Assembly (NCBI RefSeq): GCF_016714275.1
Contig: NZ_JADJNP010000004.1
Coordinates: 62,001 to 126,000 of the forward strand
Length of the DNA: 64,000 nucleotides
Source: Tessaracoccus sp.
GTDB taxonomy: Bacteria > Actinomycetota > Actinomycetes > Propionibacteriales > Propionibacteriaceae
Reading direction: 5' to 3'
Positions within the stretch are counted from its first letter, which is position 1. Each line of letters starts with the position of its first letter. Shown here in pieces: positions 25,162-34,342 of the stretch. The notes beneath the pieces were generated by a model. That model ran no database searches and was not told where the DNA came from. It was given only the letters and a program-made list of their open reading frames with translations. The position numbers and the translations under genes were made by a program.

Positions 25162-27045
25162 CTACCCGAATAGCTTGACGATCAGCGGGGCAGCGGTGGT
25201 GCCGCCGGAATCGCCGACCTCCACGAACGCCGACACCGCGTAGTCCTCGTTGTACGCGATCATCCACGCGTGGGTCTTGAGCTTCCCCGTCTTGCCCCAC
25301 TGCGCCGTACCGGTCTTCGCGCCCGTCATCACGCCCTGCAGCGGACGGCCCGTGCCGGAGTCCACCGTCGCCTTCATCAACGTCTGGAGCTGGGACGCCT
25401 CCGACTCGCTCAGCGACGCCGTCGCCTTCGCCTCGTGGCCCTTCACGAGCCACGGAATCGTCGTCTGGCCCGATCCGACCGAGGCGGCGACCGCCGTCAT
25501 GCCCAACGGCGACATCGTCACCTGGCCCTGCCCGATCTTCGACGCCGCCAAGTCGATCACGTTGCCCGGCGCCACCGTGCCGAAGTACGACGTGAACCCC
25601 GCGTCGTAGTCGGTCCCGACGCCGAGGGAGGCCGCGGCGTCGGCCAGCTGGGCGCCGTCGACGTCGGAGCCCGCGAACGCCGTGTTGCACGAGTACTTGA
25701 ACGCGTCGATCAGCGGGATCGACCCCAGCGACGAAGACGGATACCCCGAGTAGTTGCCGATGGTGTGCGTGCTGACCTTCAGCGTCGCGGGGCACTTCAC
25801 CGTCGACGATGGCGTGAGCCCACCGCGCAGCATCGCGAGCGCCGTGACCGCCTTGAACGTCGACCCGGGCGCGTACTTCCCGAACGTCGCATACGGGAAC
25901 GTCCCGCCCGACGGCGACTGCGCGGCCGCCAGCACCCCACCTGTCTTCAGGTCGAGGACGACGAGCGTCGCCAGGCCCTTCTGCTTCGAAAGGACCTTCT
26001 CCGCCTTCGCCTGCAGCGCCCGGTCAAGGCTGGTGTCGATCGCCGTCGACACCGACGCCTGCTGCTCGAAGAGCGTCTGCTCCTGGAACGTCGGGTCGTT
26101 CTGGCCGTCGACCCTGCGGCCCACCTGATCGACCTGCACCAGCGGAACGCCGCGCAACTCCTGGTCGTAGCGCAGCTGAAGGCCCGTCAACCCCACCCGG
26201 TCCTGAGCCGACAACGTGCCGTCGGACTTCTCGATCATCTCCTTCGTCGGCGCCCCGACGGTGCCCAGCAGCGACGCCGCGAGCCCCGTCTCCCCGACGA
26301 CCCCCGTGACCTCGCGGACCAGCGTGCCCGGGACGTCCCCGACGGCGCCCGGGATGTCCGCCTGGTCGAGCGTCGCGGCAATGACGAACGCCTTCGGGCC
26401 GTTCGCCTCGACCTTCTTCACGTACGCCTTCTCGTCGATCTTCAGCGCCTTGGCAAGGGCTTTCGCCGCCGAGGCCCACTCCGCCTCCTTGATGGTGGAC
26501 TTGTCCAAGCCCACCTCGTACAGCGTGCCCTCCTCGACGATCGCCAGCCCGGCGTTGTCATTGATGGCGCCGCGCCGCGCCTCCTTGTGGGTGTGGCGGA
26601 GGCGCGAGTCGCTGGTGAGCTTGGGGTGGATGACGGTGGGAGCCCAGTCGAGCCGCCACGTGTCGACCCAGTTGAATCGCGCCTCCGTCTCGTACTTCCA
26701 GCCGTGCTCGCCCAAGTCGTAGGAGAAGGCGAGCTTCGCGACGGCGATGTCACCCTCGCCATAGGAGAGCGCACCCTTCGCGACCGTGGGGTAGATGCCG
26801 TCCATACCCGCGAAGATCGTCTCGAACTCCTTCTGCGCGTCCGACGCCGCACGCACCATCTTCAGCCCGCCGACATCGTGCTTGTTGAGCGCGGCGACGA
26901 GTTCCTCGACGGCGGCGTCGGCCGGCGGCAGATCCCGCGGGGGAGTCGTCGGCGCAGTCGGAGCCGGGTCCGGCCCCTTCTCGCCAGGGGCGCACCCAGC
27001 CAACAGCACCAGGCCAGCCATCACCCCAGCCAGCAGTCTCCGCAT
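25162..27045 (-). CDS. Penicillin-binding protein, MecA-N/transpeptidase lipoprotein
   Basis: A 627-residue protein with a lipoprotein signal (LVLLAGCAPG), an NTF2-like MecA_N domain (about 40-165), a dimerisation domain and a transpeptidase domain. The active-site serine is in APGSTFKAV (SXXK), the SXN motif is YSCNTAF and the KTG motif is AKTGTAQW. It cross-links peptidoglycan outside the membrane and is the class B type related to PBP2a and PbpA. Note SCN replacing the common SSN. It is divergent from terC with a 488-bp gap that holds repeats. Confidence 0.93.
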   Translation of the reverse strand: MRRLLAGVMAGLVLLAGCAPGEKGPDPAPTAPTTPPRDLPPADAAVEELVAALNKHDVGGLKMVRAASDAQKEFETIFAGMDGIYPTVAKGALSYGEGDIAVAKLAFSYDLGEHGWKYETEARFNWVDTWRLDWAPTVIHPKLTSDSRLRHTHKEARRGAINDNAGLAIVEEGTLYEVGLDKSTIKEAEWASAAKALAKALKIDEKAYVKKVEANGPKAFVIAATLDQADIPGAVGDVPGTLVREVTGVVGETGLAASLLGTVGAPTKEMIEKSDGTLSAQDRVGLTGLQLRYDQELRGVPLVQVDQVGRRVDGQNDPTFQEQTLFEQQASVSTAIDTSLDRALQAKAEKVLSKQKGLATLVVLDLKTGGVLAAAQSPSGGTFPYATFGKYAPGSTFKAVTALAMLRGGLTPSSTVKCPATLKVSTHTIGNYSGYPSSSLGSIPLIDAFKYSCNTAFAGSDVDGAQLADAAASLGVGTDYDAGFTSYFGTVAPGNVIDLAASKIGQGQVTMSPLGMTAVAASVGSGQTTIPWLVKGHEAKATASLSESEASQLQTLMKATVDSGTGRPLQGVMTGAKTGTAQWGKTGKLKTHAWMIAYNEDYAVSAFVEVGDSGGTTAAPLIVKLFG

Positions 27046-27079
27046 CGGCTCACTCCCTGTCGTTCGCTTCTGGTTCAGC

Positions 27080-27243
27080 TTATTGGTTTCGACACGACGG
27101 CTCGCTGGCGCTCGCGCGTCGGCTCAACCAGCGGTCGTCTCGCCTTCCGCTCAACCAGCGGTCGTCTCGCCTTCCGCTCAACCAACGGTCGTCTCGCCTT
27201 CCGCTCAACCAGCGGTCGTCTCGCCTTCCGCTCAACCAGCGGG
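27080..27243. repeat. 27-bp tandem repeat array upstream of the PBP gene
   Basis: GGTTTCGACACG leads into units starting GCTCAACCAG (followed by CGGTCGTCTCGCCTTCC) at 27122, 27149, 27176, 27203 and, partially, 27230. The first flank reads GGCTCGCTGGCGCTCGCGCG, also seen before 48800. The array sits between the divergent PBP and terC genes, an unusual place for this repeat family. Confidence 0.95.
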
Positions 27244-27278
27244 TAGCCCAGGCTACAAGGGCTGGCGAACATATATCT

Positions 27279-27329
27279 GCGTGGGCTCGCTCAGCTGTGC
27301 GCCCATTACACAGCTCGAGCAGCCCACGC
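27279..27329. other. Long conserved-looking hairpin in the terC upstream region
   Basis: The arms 27279-27299 and 27309-27329 pair over GCGTGGGCT/AGCCCACGC and AGCTGTG/CACAGCT, with a five-base internal mismatch and a 9-nt loop. The direct repeat TGCGTGGG recurs just after it. It is not followed by a T run and both flanking genes point away, so a terminator is unlikely. It may be a protein-binding palindrome or a leader element. The rest of 27330-27533 shows no other feature I can name. Confidence 0.55.
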
Positions 27330-27533
27330 TGATTTGTGCGTGGGAGGCTGTGCGTGACGAGCGATAGAAGGGGCGTGACAGCCCGGGCGCAGACGTTACA
27401 AGTGCGTTCCGACATGGCAGACGGCTTCTGGTTCTGTGGAACCGTCGCGTAAAGTGACGCCAGTCATCGACGTTGGCCCTGAAGGGTACCGGTGGCAGAA
27501 ACCCGTTTTCTCGCCTGCACCAGGAGCGTCCCT

Positions 27534-28736
27534 GTGACCACCACCAACATGCCCCTCTGGGTCTGGGCCATCACGCTTGTCGTGATCGGCGGACTCCTCG
27601 CATTCGACTTCTTCTTCCACGTCCGCAAGGCGCACGAGCCGTCGCTGAAGGAGGCCGCGTGGTGGTCCGCCTTCTACGTCGGCGTCGCCGTCGTGTTCGG
27701 CATCGTGCTGTGGTCCATCGGCGACCACCACCTCGGCATCGAGTACTTCAGCGGCTATCTGCTGGAGAAGGCCCTGAGCGTCGACAACCTCTTCGTCTTC
27801 CTCGTCATCATGTCCAGCTTCGCCGTGCCGCGGAAGGACCAGCAGAAGGTGCTGCTGTTCGGCATCGTGTTCGCGCTCATCGCCCGCAGCCTCTTCATCT
27901 TCCTGGGCATGGCGATCATCGACAACTTCACCTGGGCGTTCTACGTCTTCGGCCTGATCCTCCTGATCACCGCAGGCAAGCTCCTCGCCCCCGAGAAGGA
28001 AGGCGAGGACGAGGCGAACAACGTCATGATCCGCCTCGCCAAGCGCTTCCTCCGCACCACCGACCACTACGACGGCGACAAGCTCGTCACCATCGAGAAC
28101 GGCCGCAAGGTCCTCACCCCGATGCTGCTCGTCATGGTCGCCATCGGCGGCACCGACCTGCTGTTCGCCCTCGACTCGATCCCCGCGATCTACGCCGTCA
28201 CCACCAACGTCTACATCGTGTTCTGCGCGACGGCGTTCTCGCTGATGGGTCTCCGCCAGCTGTACTTCCTGATCGACGGCCTCCTCGACCGCCTCGTCTA
28301 CCTCAAGTACGGCCTGGCCATCATCCTCGGCTTCATCGGCGTCAAGCTCGTCCTCGAGGCCCTGCACACCAACCGTGTCGGCTTCATCAACGATGGCCAG
28401 CCCGTCCACGTCTTCACCTTTGACCCCGTGCACTCGCTGCTCATCATCGTCATCGTGCTGGCCATCACCGTCATCGCGTCGCTCGTCTCGCCCAAGGGGC
28501 AGATCCTCTCCGCCGTGCGCAGCGTCGACCGCCTCGCCCACGGATACCTGCACACCGAGTACCACGGCGACGACGAGGAGCGCGAGGCGAACTACCAGAA
28601 GATGCTCGCCGCCGTCGCCAAGCTCGACAAGTTCAACGGCCGACGCGCCCAGGTCGACCACATGTTGGAGGAGAGCGGCGCCGCCTACGCCCTGCAGAAG
28701 GCCCAGCGCCTGCACGCCGAAATAACGGGGTCCTGA
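27534..28736 (+). CDS. TerC/Alx family integral membrane protein, predicted Mn2+ exporter
   Basis: A 400-residue protein with seven to nine membrane helices and the family motifs EKALSVDNLFVF and GGTDLLFALDSIPAI, whose acidic residues are thought to bind metal. Relatives export manganese or help metalate secreted proteins. GTG 27534 is chosen because AGGAG lies 7 nt upstream. The in-frame GTG 27492 lacks this. The C-terminal tail (about 335-400) is hydrophilic with several acidic residues. Mn2+ riboswitches often precede such genes, but I could not identify one. It is followed after 7 bp by an MFS gene. Confidence 0.9.
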   Translation: MTTTNMPLWVWAITLVVIGGLLAFDFFFHVRKAHEPSLKEAAWWSAFYVGVAVVFGIVLWSIGDHHLGIEYFSGYLLEKALSVDNLFVFLVIMSSFAVPRKDQQKVLLFGIVFALIARSLFIFLGMAIIDNFTWAFYVFGLILLITAGKLLAPEKEGEDEANNVMIRLAKRFLRTTDHYDGDKLVTIENGRKVLTPMLLVMVAIGGTDLLFALDSIPAIYAVTTNVYIVFCATAFSLMGLRQLYFLIDGLLDRLVYLKYGLAIILGFIGVKLVLEALHTNRVGFINDGQPVHVFTFDPVHSLLIIVIVLAITVIASLVSPKGQILSAVRSVDRLAHGYLHTEYHGDDEEREANYQKMLAAVAKLDKFNGRRAQVDHMLEESGAAYALQKAQRLHAEITGS

Positions 28737-28743
28737 TCACCAC

Positions 28744-30105
28744 ATGACGCTCATCTCCGCCCTGCGGCGGCTGTGGCGGCACGCCGCCTTCCGGCGACTG
28801 CTGACGCTCCGCATCCTCAGCCAGGCAGCCGACGGCACGCTGCAGGTGGGGATGGCGAGCTACCTGCTGTTCTCGCCGCAGTCCCAACCCGACGCGTGGG
28901 CCATCGCGGGCGTGCTCGCGCTGACGCTGCTGCCGTTCACCGTCATCGGGCCATTCGTGTCGCCACTGCTCGACCGCTGGTCGCGCCGCAACGTCGCCCT
29001 CTACTCCGACATCGTCCGCTCGCTCATCGCGCTCGTCCTCGGCGTCACGATCTTCAGCGGCGCGACCACAGGTGTCTGGGCCATCGTGCTGTACGGCGGC
29101 CTGCTCGTCGCGATGAGCATCAACCGGTTCATGCTGGCCGGCCTGTCCGCGGGCCTGCAGCACACCGTAGACGAGGACGAGTACCTGACCGCGAGCTCGA
29201 TCGTGCCGACGGTGGGACCGATGGGTGTGGTGATCGGCGCCGTGCTGGGGTTCCTCGCCCGGTTCGCGTTCGGGGGCGTGCTGCCCTCGCACCAGGCCGA
29301 CTCCGTGGTCTTCCTCTTCGCCGCCGTCCTGTTCGCCGGCTCGGTGCTGATCTGCCGCGGGTTCGCGTCCGACGCCCTCGGCCCGGATCGCGGGCGGACG
29401 CCGGACCTTTCGCCCGGCGCCGAGACGCCGAGGGGCCCGAGCGCTGTCCTCAAGGGGCTGTCCGACGCCTGGCGACACCTCCGTACGCGGCCAGTCGCCG
29501 CCGTCGCACTGAGCCTGATGGCGGTGACGCGGCTGCTGTTCGGGCTGCTCAGCGTCGCCGTGATCCTGGCCGCGCGGAACCTCTGGCACCCCGTCGACCA
29601 GCCCGCGCCCGCGCTGGCCGACATCACCCTCTGGGGCCTCTTCACCGGGGTCGGGTTCATCCTCGCCGCGCCGCTCGTCCCTGTGCTGGTGCGCCCGCTC
29701 GGCATCGGCCGGACCGCGCCGGCGCTGCTGGTCGCCGGCGCCGTCGTCACCGCCGCCGCTGCCTTCCTCCCCGCCAAGTGGCCGCTGTTCGTGCTGAGCT
29801 TTCTCACCGGCGTAGCCGTGCAGTCGTTCAAGATCTGCGTCGACACCATCGTCCAGGCGCACGTCGACGAGGGCTACAAAGGCCGCGTGTTCACCTTCTA
29901 CGACATGGCGTTCAACGGCGCCTTCGTGCTCGCCGGCGTCGTCGCCGCCTACGTGCTGCCGCCCACGGGCCTGTCAATGGTCGCGTTCCTCGGCATGGCC
30001 GCGACCTACGCCGTCGGCGCCGTCGCCTTCCTTATCGCCAGAGGCCGTCTGGGCGCCGCCACGTTCGAGCGCGGCACGGAGGACCTGACCGCCACCGCTG
30101 GTTGA
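28744..30105 (+). CDS. MFS transporter
   Basis: A 453-residue protein with 12 predicted helices in two halves joined by a central hydrophilic loop (about 215-255, containing RGRTPDLSPGAETPRGPSA). The short loop after helix 2 carries the MFS motif DRWSRRN. The substrate is unknown. It is only 7 bp after terC and probably in the same operon. Its TGA stop lies within the repeat ACCGCTGGTTGAGCCGAG, giving the C-terminus ATAG. Confidence 0.85.
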   Translation: MTLISALRRLWRHAAFRRLLTLRILSQAADGTLQVGMASYLLFSPQSQPDAWAIAGVLALTLLPFTVIGPFVSPLLDRWSRRNVALYSDIVRSLIALVLGVTIFSGATTGVWAIVLYGGLLVAMSINRFMLAGLSAGLQHTVDEDEYLTASSIVPTVGPMGVVIGAVLGFLARFAFGGVLPSHQADSVVFLFAAVLFAGSVLICRGFASDALGPDRGRTPDLSPGAETPRGPSAVLKGLSDAWRHLRTRPVAAVALSLMAVTRLLFGLLSVAVILAARNLWHPVDQPAPALADITLWGLFTGVGFILAAPLVPVLVRPLGIGRTAPALLVAGAVVTAAAAFLPAKWPLFVLSFLTGVAVQSFKICVDTIVQAHVDEGYKGRVFTFYDMAFNGAFVLAGVVAAYVLPPTGLSMVAFLGMAATYAVGAVAFLIARGRLGAATFERGTEDLTATAG

Positions 30106-30153
30106 GCCGAGACGCGGTCGACTCCGTCGACGTGCCTCGGCTCAACCAGCGGT
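30094..30153. repeat. Perfect 18-bp palindromic repeat (REP-like) between convergent genes
   Basis: ACCGCTGGTTGAGCCGAG (30094-30111) is the exact reverse complement of 30136-30153. An inner GTCGAC-TCC-GTCGAC stem lies between them. It could act as a bidirectional terminator for the MFS gene and the opposing gene ending at 30156, and it contains the MFS stop codon. Confidence 0.92.
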
Positions 30154-30155
30154 GC

Positions 30156-31154
30156 TCAGCCCGACTCAGCCATCGGCGGATCGAGCTGGAGGCGGCGTAG
30201 GCCGTCGCGGTCCTCGAGCAGCACCGAGGTCGTCCCGCCCCGGGAGGCAGGGAGGAACCGGATCGTCGCACTGACAAGGCCTTCGGTGGACAGCACGTCG
30301 GTGAGACGCGCGGCCAGCTCGTCGGAGAAGGACTCGCCCCGGTCGTCGCTGCCGATCAACTGCACGCTCGCACCCGCCTTCCGCGCCGCCGACACCGCGC
30401 GCGTCAGCTCCGGATGGCGGGGCAGGTCGCGGCGGAGGAGGTCGCGCGCCTCCTCGTTCGCCGCGGCGACCTCGGCGCGGAAGGCGTCGGTCACTGTTTC
30501 GCCCTCCGAGAGCCGCACCAGGAGTGGTTCCACCAACGCCGCGATCCGACGACGACGCTCCTGCTCGCTCTCGACCGCGCTCCGGACGTCACCCGTCTCC
30601 TCGACCGTCTCGACCTGCTCGCTGAGGGCCGCCGACTTGCCGCTGGAGAGGGAGAGGTTCGTCACCCGGATCACCCAGCACGCCGCGACACCCGCCAGCG
30701 CCTGCGCCAGGTTGTTCAGATGCTCGATCGGGGTGAAGCCCCTGCCTGTGCCCCAAAGCCACAGGGTGACGAGGAGCGCGCCGCCCGCGACGCTGCCGAG
30801 CACAGGGTGGCCGCGCGGGACCAGCAGCGCGCCGGCGAACGCAATCTGCATCAGCGTGAGCGTCACGTCAGCAGACCCGGCCGAGGCGATGACGAACGCC
30901 CCGCCCGCCACCGCTGCTCCCGCGGCGAGGCAGGCGTGGATCTGGGGAAGCCGCCCCGGCCGCCTGTTCGTCTCCAGCACCGTCACGACGACGATCGCCA
31001 CCACCGCAGCCCAATGCGCAGGCGTCCACTGCTGAAGGGGCGGGAAACCGCCGCCGACGATCGACGACGCAAGGATCGCGCTCTGGCCGAGCAACAGCCC
31101 GGGACGCGCGAGCGGCCGAGAGAGGCCCGCGTCTAGCTGGTGGGTTGTGTCCAT
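30156..31154 (-). CDS. Membrane protein partner of a two-component system
   Basis: A 332-residue protein with about five N-terminal membrane helices (to about residue 165), then a coiled-coil-like segment rich in Glu and Arg and a C-terminal beta-rich region. It lacks a recognisable His box and ATP-binding N/G boxes, so it looks like a degenerate kinase or a sensor scaffold. ATG 31154 overlaps the upstream kinase gene by 22 bp. The 53-residue extension upstream is frame-overlap noise. It is last in the run of four genes with kinase and regulator. Confidence 0.65.
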   Translation of the reverse strand: MDTTHQLDAGLSRPLARPGLLLGQSAILASSIVGGGFPPLQQWTPAHWAAVVAIVVVTVLETNRRPGRLPQIHACLAAGAAVAGGAFVIASAGSADVTLTLMQIAFAGALLVPRGHPVLGSVAGGALLVTLWLWGTGRGFTPIEHLNNLAQALAGVAACWVIRVTNLSLSSGKSAALSEQVETVEETGDVRSAVESEQERRRRIAALVEPLLVRLSEGETVTDAFRAEVAAANEEARDLLRRDLPRHPELTRAVSAARKAGASVQLIGSDDRGESFSDELAARLTDVLSTEGLVSATIRFLPASRGGTTSVLLEDRDGLRRLQLDPPMAESG

Positions 31155-32311
31155 CGCACCTCCACCGTCGTCCCGTCGCTGCCACTCTCGATGGTCGCCG
31201 CGCCGCCGTCGAGCGTGCGCATGCGGCGCAGGATGCTTTCGCGGACGCCGAAGTGCCCCGGCGGGATCGTGGACGACTCGAACCCGGGGCCGTCGTCCGA
31301 GATCCGCACGCACAACGTTCCGTCCGCCGCGACGACCTCCCCGCGCCCGCCGCCCGCATGCCGGACCGCGTTCCGCGCCGCCTCCGCCGCCGCCAACCCC
31401 AGCACACCGGCCACCGCCGCCGGTATCGCCCCCTCCTGATGCGCCGACTCGACCGGCACCTCAGGAGCCGCCGACGACACCAGCGCCACGACCAACCGCG
31501 CCACGTCCTCAGACCTCAGGTACTCCGCGTCGTCGGGCCCGACGCCCGACCGCGCCCCCAGGTGCAGCGCCCGCAATGCCGCCGCGGCGCCCTGCCGGAG
31601 CTCCGGGGGAGGATCCCCCGGCAGCCGCAACGCCGCCGCGAAGGTGGAGAGCACCTCGTCGTGGATCATGCGCCCGTACTCGGCGGACTCCTCGGCGTCG
31701 GCCTTCGCCCTCGCCTCCTCCGCACGCAACTGGGCCGCCACCTTCCGCGTCTGATGCAGTTCCTTCATCTGCGCGCGCAGCAGCAGAACGAGCATCATGA
31801 GCATGATGCTGGACAGATGCATGAGCCCCAGCGACACCAAGCTCCGCGGCACCTCGCCCAAGAAGACCAGGGCCGACAACGACGGTGTCACCGCCATCCC
31901 GAAGAGCAACCCGATCACCGGCAGCGGGCGCACCGCCAACAGCATCAGGCCCAGGACCGCGGTGTCGAGCGTCCACACCGCCGGGACCGGCAGCGTGCCG
32001 GACACGCCGTTCCACGCCGCGCAGGTCAACAACAGCACCACGATGTACAGAAAAGGGAGCGCCGTCCAGACCGTGCGCAGCACCCTCGGCCGGATCCGCC
32101 TCCAGCCGATCGCGAGGACGGCGAAACCGACGGGAAAGATCAGGCACAGCACCTGCCACCACACGGCGAACTCCGGCATCTGGGCGACGAACATGCTGAC
32201 GTTGAACACGGTGATTCCCAACCCGCAGAGGGAGATCCCCAACCCGAGCGTGCGGTCGACCGGGTTCCACGTCGTCGCGGCCACCTCGTCAGGTCTCCAG
32301 ACCGGCCTCAT
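31133..32311 (-). CDS. Sensor histidine kinase with HATPase_c domain
   Basis: Six N-terminal membrane helices (about 20-185) are followed by a coiled-coil linker (about 190-215), a dimerisation helix with GRMIHDEVLSTF, and an ATPase domain showing the N box (EAARNAVRHAGG), the G1 box (ISDDGPGFE) and the G2 box (GHFGVRESI). The likely phosphorylated His is in MIHDE. ATG 32311 overlaps the response-regulator gene by 23 bp. GTG 32284, preceded by GGAG, is an alternative start. Signal unknown. Confidence 0.85.
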   Translation of the reverse strand: MRPVWRPDEVAATTWNPVDRTLGLGISLCGLGITVFNVSMFVAQMPEFAVWWQVLCLIFPVGFAVLAIGWRRIRPRVLRTVWTALPFLYIVVLLLTCAAWNGVSGTLPVPAVWTLDTAVLGLMLLAVRPLPVIGLLFGMAVTPSLSALVFLGEVPRSLVSLGLMHLSSIMLMMLVLLLRAQMKELHQTRKVAAQLRAEEARAKADAEESAEYGRMIHDEVLSTFAAALRLPGDPPPELRQGAAAALRALHLGARSGVGPDDAEYLRSEDVARLVVALVSSAAPEVPVESAHQEGAIPAAVAGVLGLAAAEAARNAVRHAGGGRGEVVAADGTLCVRISDDGPGFESSTIPPGHFGVRESILRRMRTLDGGAATIESGSDGTTVEVRWTQPTS

Positions 32312-32942
32312 GCGCGATGAGCACCAGCCCGACGCGGTCCCTGGCGCCGAGCTTGCTCAACAGCCTGCCGATGTGCGTCTTCACCGTGCCCTCCGCCATG
32401 TACAACCGCTGCCCGATCTCCTGATTATTGGCCCCGCGCGCCACCTCGACAAGGACTTCCCGCTCGCGCTCCGTGAGCGCCTCGAGGCGCGCGTCGGGTT
32501 CGGAGGTGAGCTTCGGCAGGAGACCGGCGAAGTGCGTGAGCAGCCGCTTCGTCGTCGACGGCGCCACGACGGCGTCGCCCGCGGCCACCGCCCGGATCGC
32601 GCCCAGCAGTTCGTCGGGCAAGGCGTCCTTCAGTAGAAACCCGCTCGCGCCGCCCCGCAGGGCGGCGAACACGTACTCGTCGAGATCGAACGTGGTCAGC
32701 ACCAGCACCTTCGTGTCGACGCCCAGCTCAGAGATCCGGCGCGTGGCTTCCGTGCCGTCCATGATCGGCATCCGGATGTCCATGAGCACGACGTCGACCG
32801 GCCGCGATCGCACCATGGCGACGGCGTCGCGCCCGTTGTCGACCTCGCCTACGGCCTCCATGTCGTCGGCGGAATCGATCAGCATCCGGAACCCCGACCG
32901 CACCAGCGACTGGTCGTCGGCCAGCAGCACCTTGATCGTCAT
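32289..32942 (-). CDS. NarL/LuxR-family response regulator
   Basis: A receiver domain (1-120) with acidic DD at 9-10, phospho-acceptor D55 in VLMDIRMP and the conserved K in FLLKDA, followed by a LuxR-type HTH (about 150-217, LTEREREVLVEVARGANNQE). Length 217 is typical. ATG 32942 immediately follows the TAG of the upstream kinase gene. Two kinases flank it, one on each side, so it may integrate both inputs. Confidence 0.93.
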   Translation of the reverse strand: MTIKVLLADDQSLVRSGFRMLIDSADDMEAVGEVDNGRDAVAMVRSRPVDVVLMDIRMPIMDGTEATRRISELGVDTKVLVLTTFDLDEYVFAALRGGASGFLLKDALPDELLGAIRAVAAGDAVVAPSTTKRLLTHFAGLLPKLTSEPDARLEALTEREREVLVEVARGANNQEIGQRLYMAEGTVKTHIGRLLSKLGARDRVGLVLIAHEAGLET

Positions 32943-34151
32943 CTACTCGTCTCCCTTCAGCCAGCCGCTGCCGAGCGTCGCCGGCAACGGCAGGCGAGCC
33001 TGCACCTCAAAACCGCCGCCGGCACGCGGCCCGGCGCGGAAGTCACCGCCCATGGCCTGGACGCGCTCGCGCATGCCCCGCACACCCGAGCCGCGACCGT
33101 CGGACTTCGACAGCACACCGATGCCGTCGTCGCGCACCACGATCAGCACGTCCCGCGGCGCGTAGGCGATCTCGACGGTGGCGGTCGCCGTCGGCCCCGC
33201 ATGCTTCAAGAAGTTCGTGACCGCCTCCTGCACCACCCGGAACGCGGCCAGCGACAGCGACTCCGGCAACACGTGCGGCTCGCCAGTCACCGTCAGCGTG
33301 ATCCTTTCCCCGGCCGCCCGCACCAGCTCCGGCACCTGGCTGAGCGACGGCGCGGGCCCGAACGCCGGCGCCTCGTCCTCGCCGCGCATCACCGCGACGA
33401 TCCGGCGCACCTCCGCGATCGACTTGCGTCCCGTGTCCGCGATCACGCCCAGCGCCTCGGCCGCCGCCTCCGGCCGCTTCTGCGTCAGCGCCTTCGCGCC
33501 CTCGGCTTGGACGACGATCACCGACAGCGAATGCGCCAACACGTCGTGCAGCTCCTGAGCCACCTCGGCCCGCGCGCGCCCCGCCGCCAACTCCGTCTCC
33601 TGCTCCGACTGCCGCTGCGCCGCTGTGAACCGTTCCGTCGCGATCTCGCGGTCGAGGGCGTCGCTCAGCTGCCGCTCCCGCATGAGGCGGCCGGCGAGGT
33701 AGGACAGCGCCGTCGTCGTGAAACACACGAGGACGAGCAGCGTCGTGCCGATGAACTGGTACCCGGCTTCCAGGCCGCGCGTCCATGTGATGGGCCCCGC
33801 GACGCTGCCCACCACCGCCATTGTCCCGACGGCGACCGCGGCCGTGAGGCGGTGATACCGGCCGACGCTGTACGCGACGATCGGCACGGCCACCAGCGCG
33901 GGCACGGGGATGTTGATGGTGAAGACCATGCCCAGCCCCGCAACCGTGATGAGGCCCAGTGCGGCGAGCGGCGCGACCCTGCGCAGCGCCACCGCCGCGC
34001 ACATCGCCAGCGACCATCCGACGGCGCGCCACATCAGGTAGTCGTTCGGGATCGAGAAGACCGGGAAGAGGCCGCCGACGGCGAGCGCGGCGGCCAGCGC
34101 GACATCGCGAAGCAGCATGCGGCCGTCCTTCGACCAGCGGAAGTCCCGCAT
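32943..34151 (-). CDS. DesK/NarX-type sensor histidine kinase
   Basis: A 402-residue protein with about five membrane helices (15-155), a coiled coil (about 158-190), a HisKA_3 dimerisation motif ELHDVLAHSLSVI with the predicted phosphorylated H202, and an ATPase domain with the N box (QEAVTNFLKHAG), G1 (VRDDGIGV) and G2 (GSGVRGMRERV). ATG 34151 has an AGGAG site and starts the operon kinase-regulator-kinase-membrane protein. A much longer in-frame extension upstream is an artefact of high GC. Confidence 0.92.
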   Translation of the reverse strand: MRDFRWSKDGRMLLRDVALAAALAVGGLFPVFSIPNDYLMWRAVGWSLAMCAAVALRRVAPLAALGLITVAGLGMVFTINIPVPALVAVPIVAYSVGRYHRLTAAVAVGTMAVVGSVAGPITWTRGLEAGYQFIGTTLLVLVCFTTTALSYLAGRLMRERQLSDALDREIATERFTAAQRQSEQETELAAGRARAEVAQELHDVLAHSLSVIVVQAEGAKALTQKRPEAAAEALGVIADTGRKSIAEVRRIVAVMRGEDEAPAFGPAPSLSQVPELVRAAGERITLTVTGEPHVLPESLSLAAFRVVQEAVTNFLKHAGPTATATVEIAYAPRDVLIVVRDDGIGVLSKSDGRGSGVRGMRERVQAMGGDFRAGPRAGGGFEVQARLPLPATLGSGWLKGDE

Positions 34152-34342
34152 CGCCTCACTCCTTCGCCCGACTGCGCACACCGTCGCTCGGGTCAGGCGT
34201 GGGAGCGACAGGCATAGCCTATGTCCCGCGGTCCGGCTGCGGGTCAGACCGCCGTCGGCGCTTGCCGAATCAGGGTCAACCCTGGTCTGATTCCGGGCGT
34301 TTCCGGTGTCGGAGGCCGCGGGGGTCGGCTTAGGCTGACGAC

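Noticed and set aside
25001..27243. Tandem arrays as CRISPR
   Set aside because: Units abut without spacers and belong to the dispersed intergenic repeat family.
25270..27246. A 658-codon plus-strand frame opposite the PBP gene
   Set aside because: Arg-rich shadow; the minus strand encodes all PBP motifs.
27330..27533. Mn2+ (yybP-ykoY) riboswitch upstream of terC
   Set aside because: The conserved loop sequences were not found; only GC-rich stems are present.
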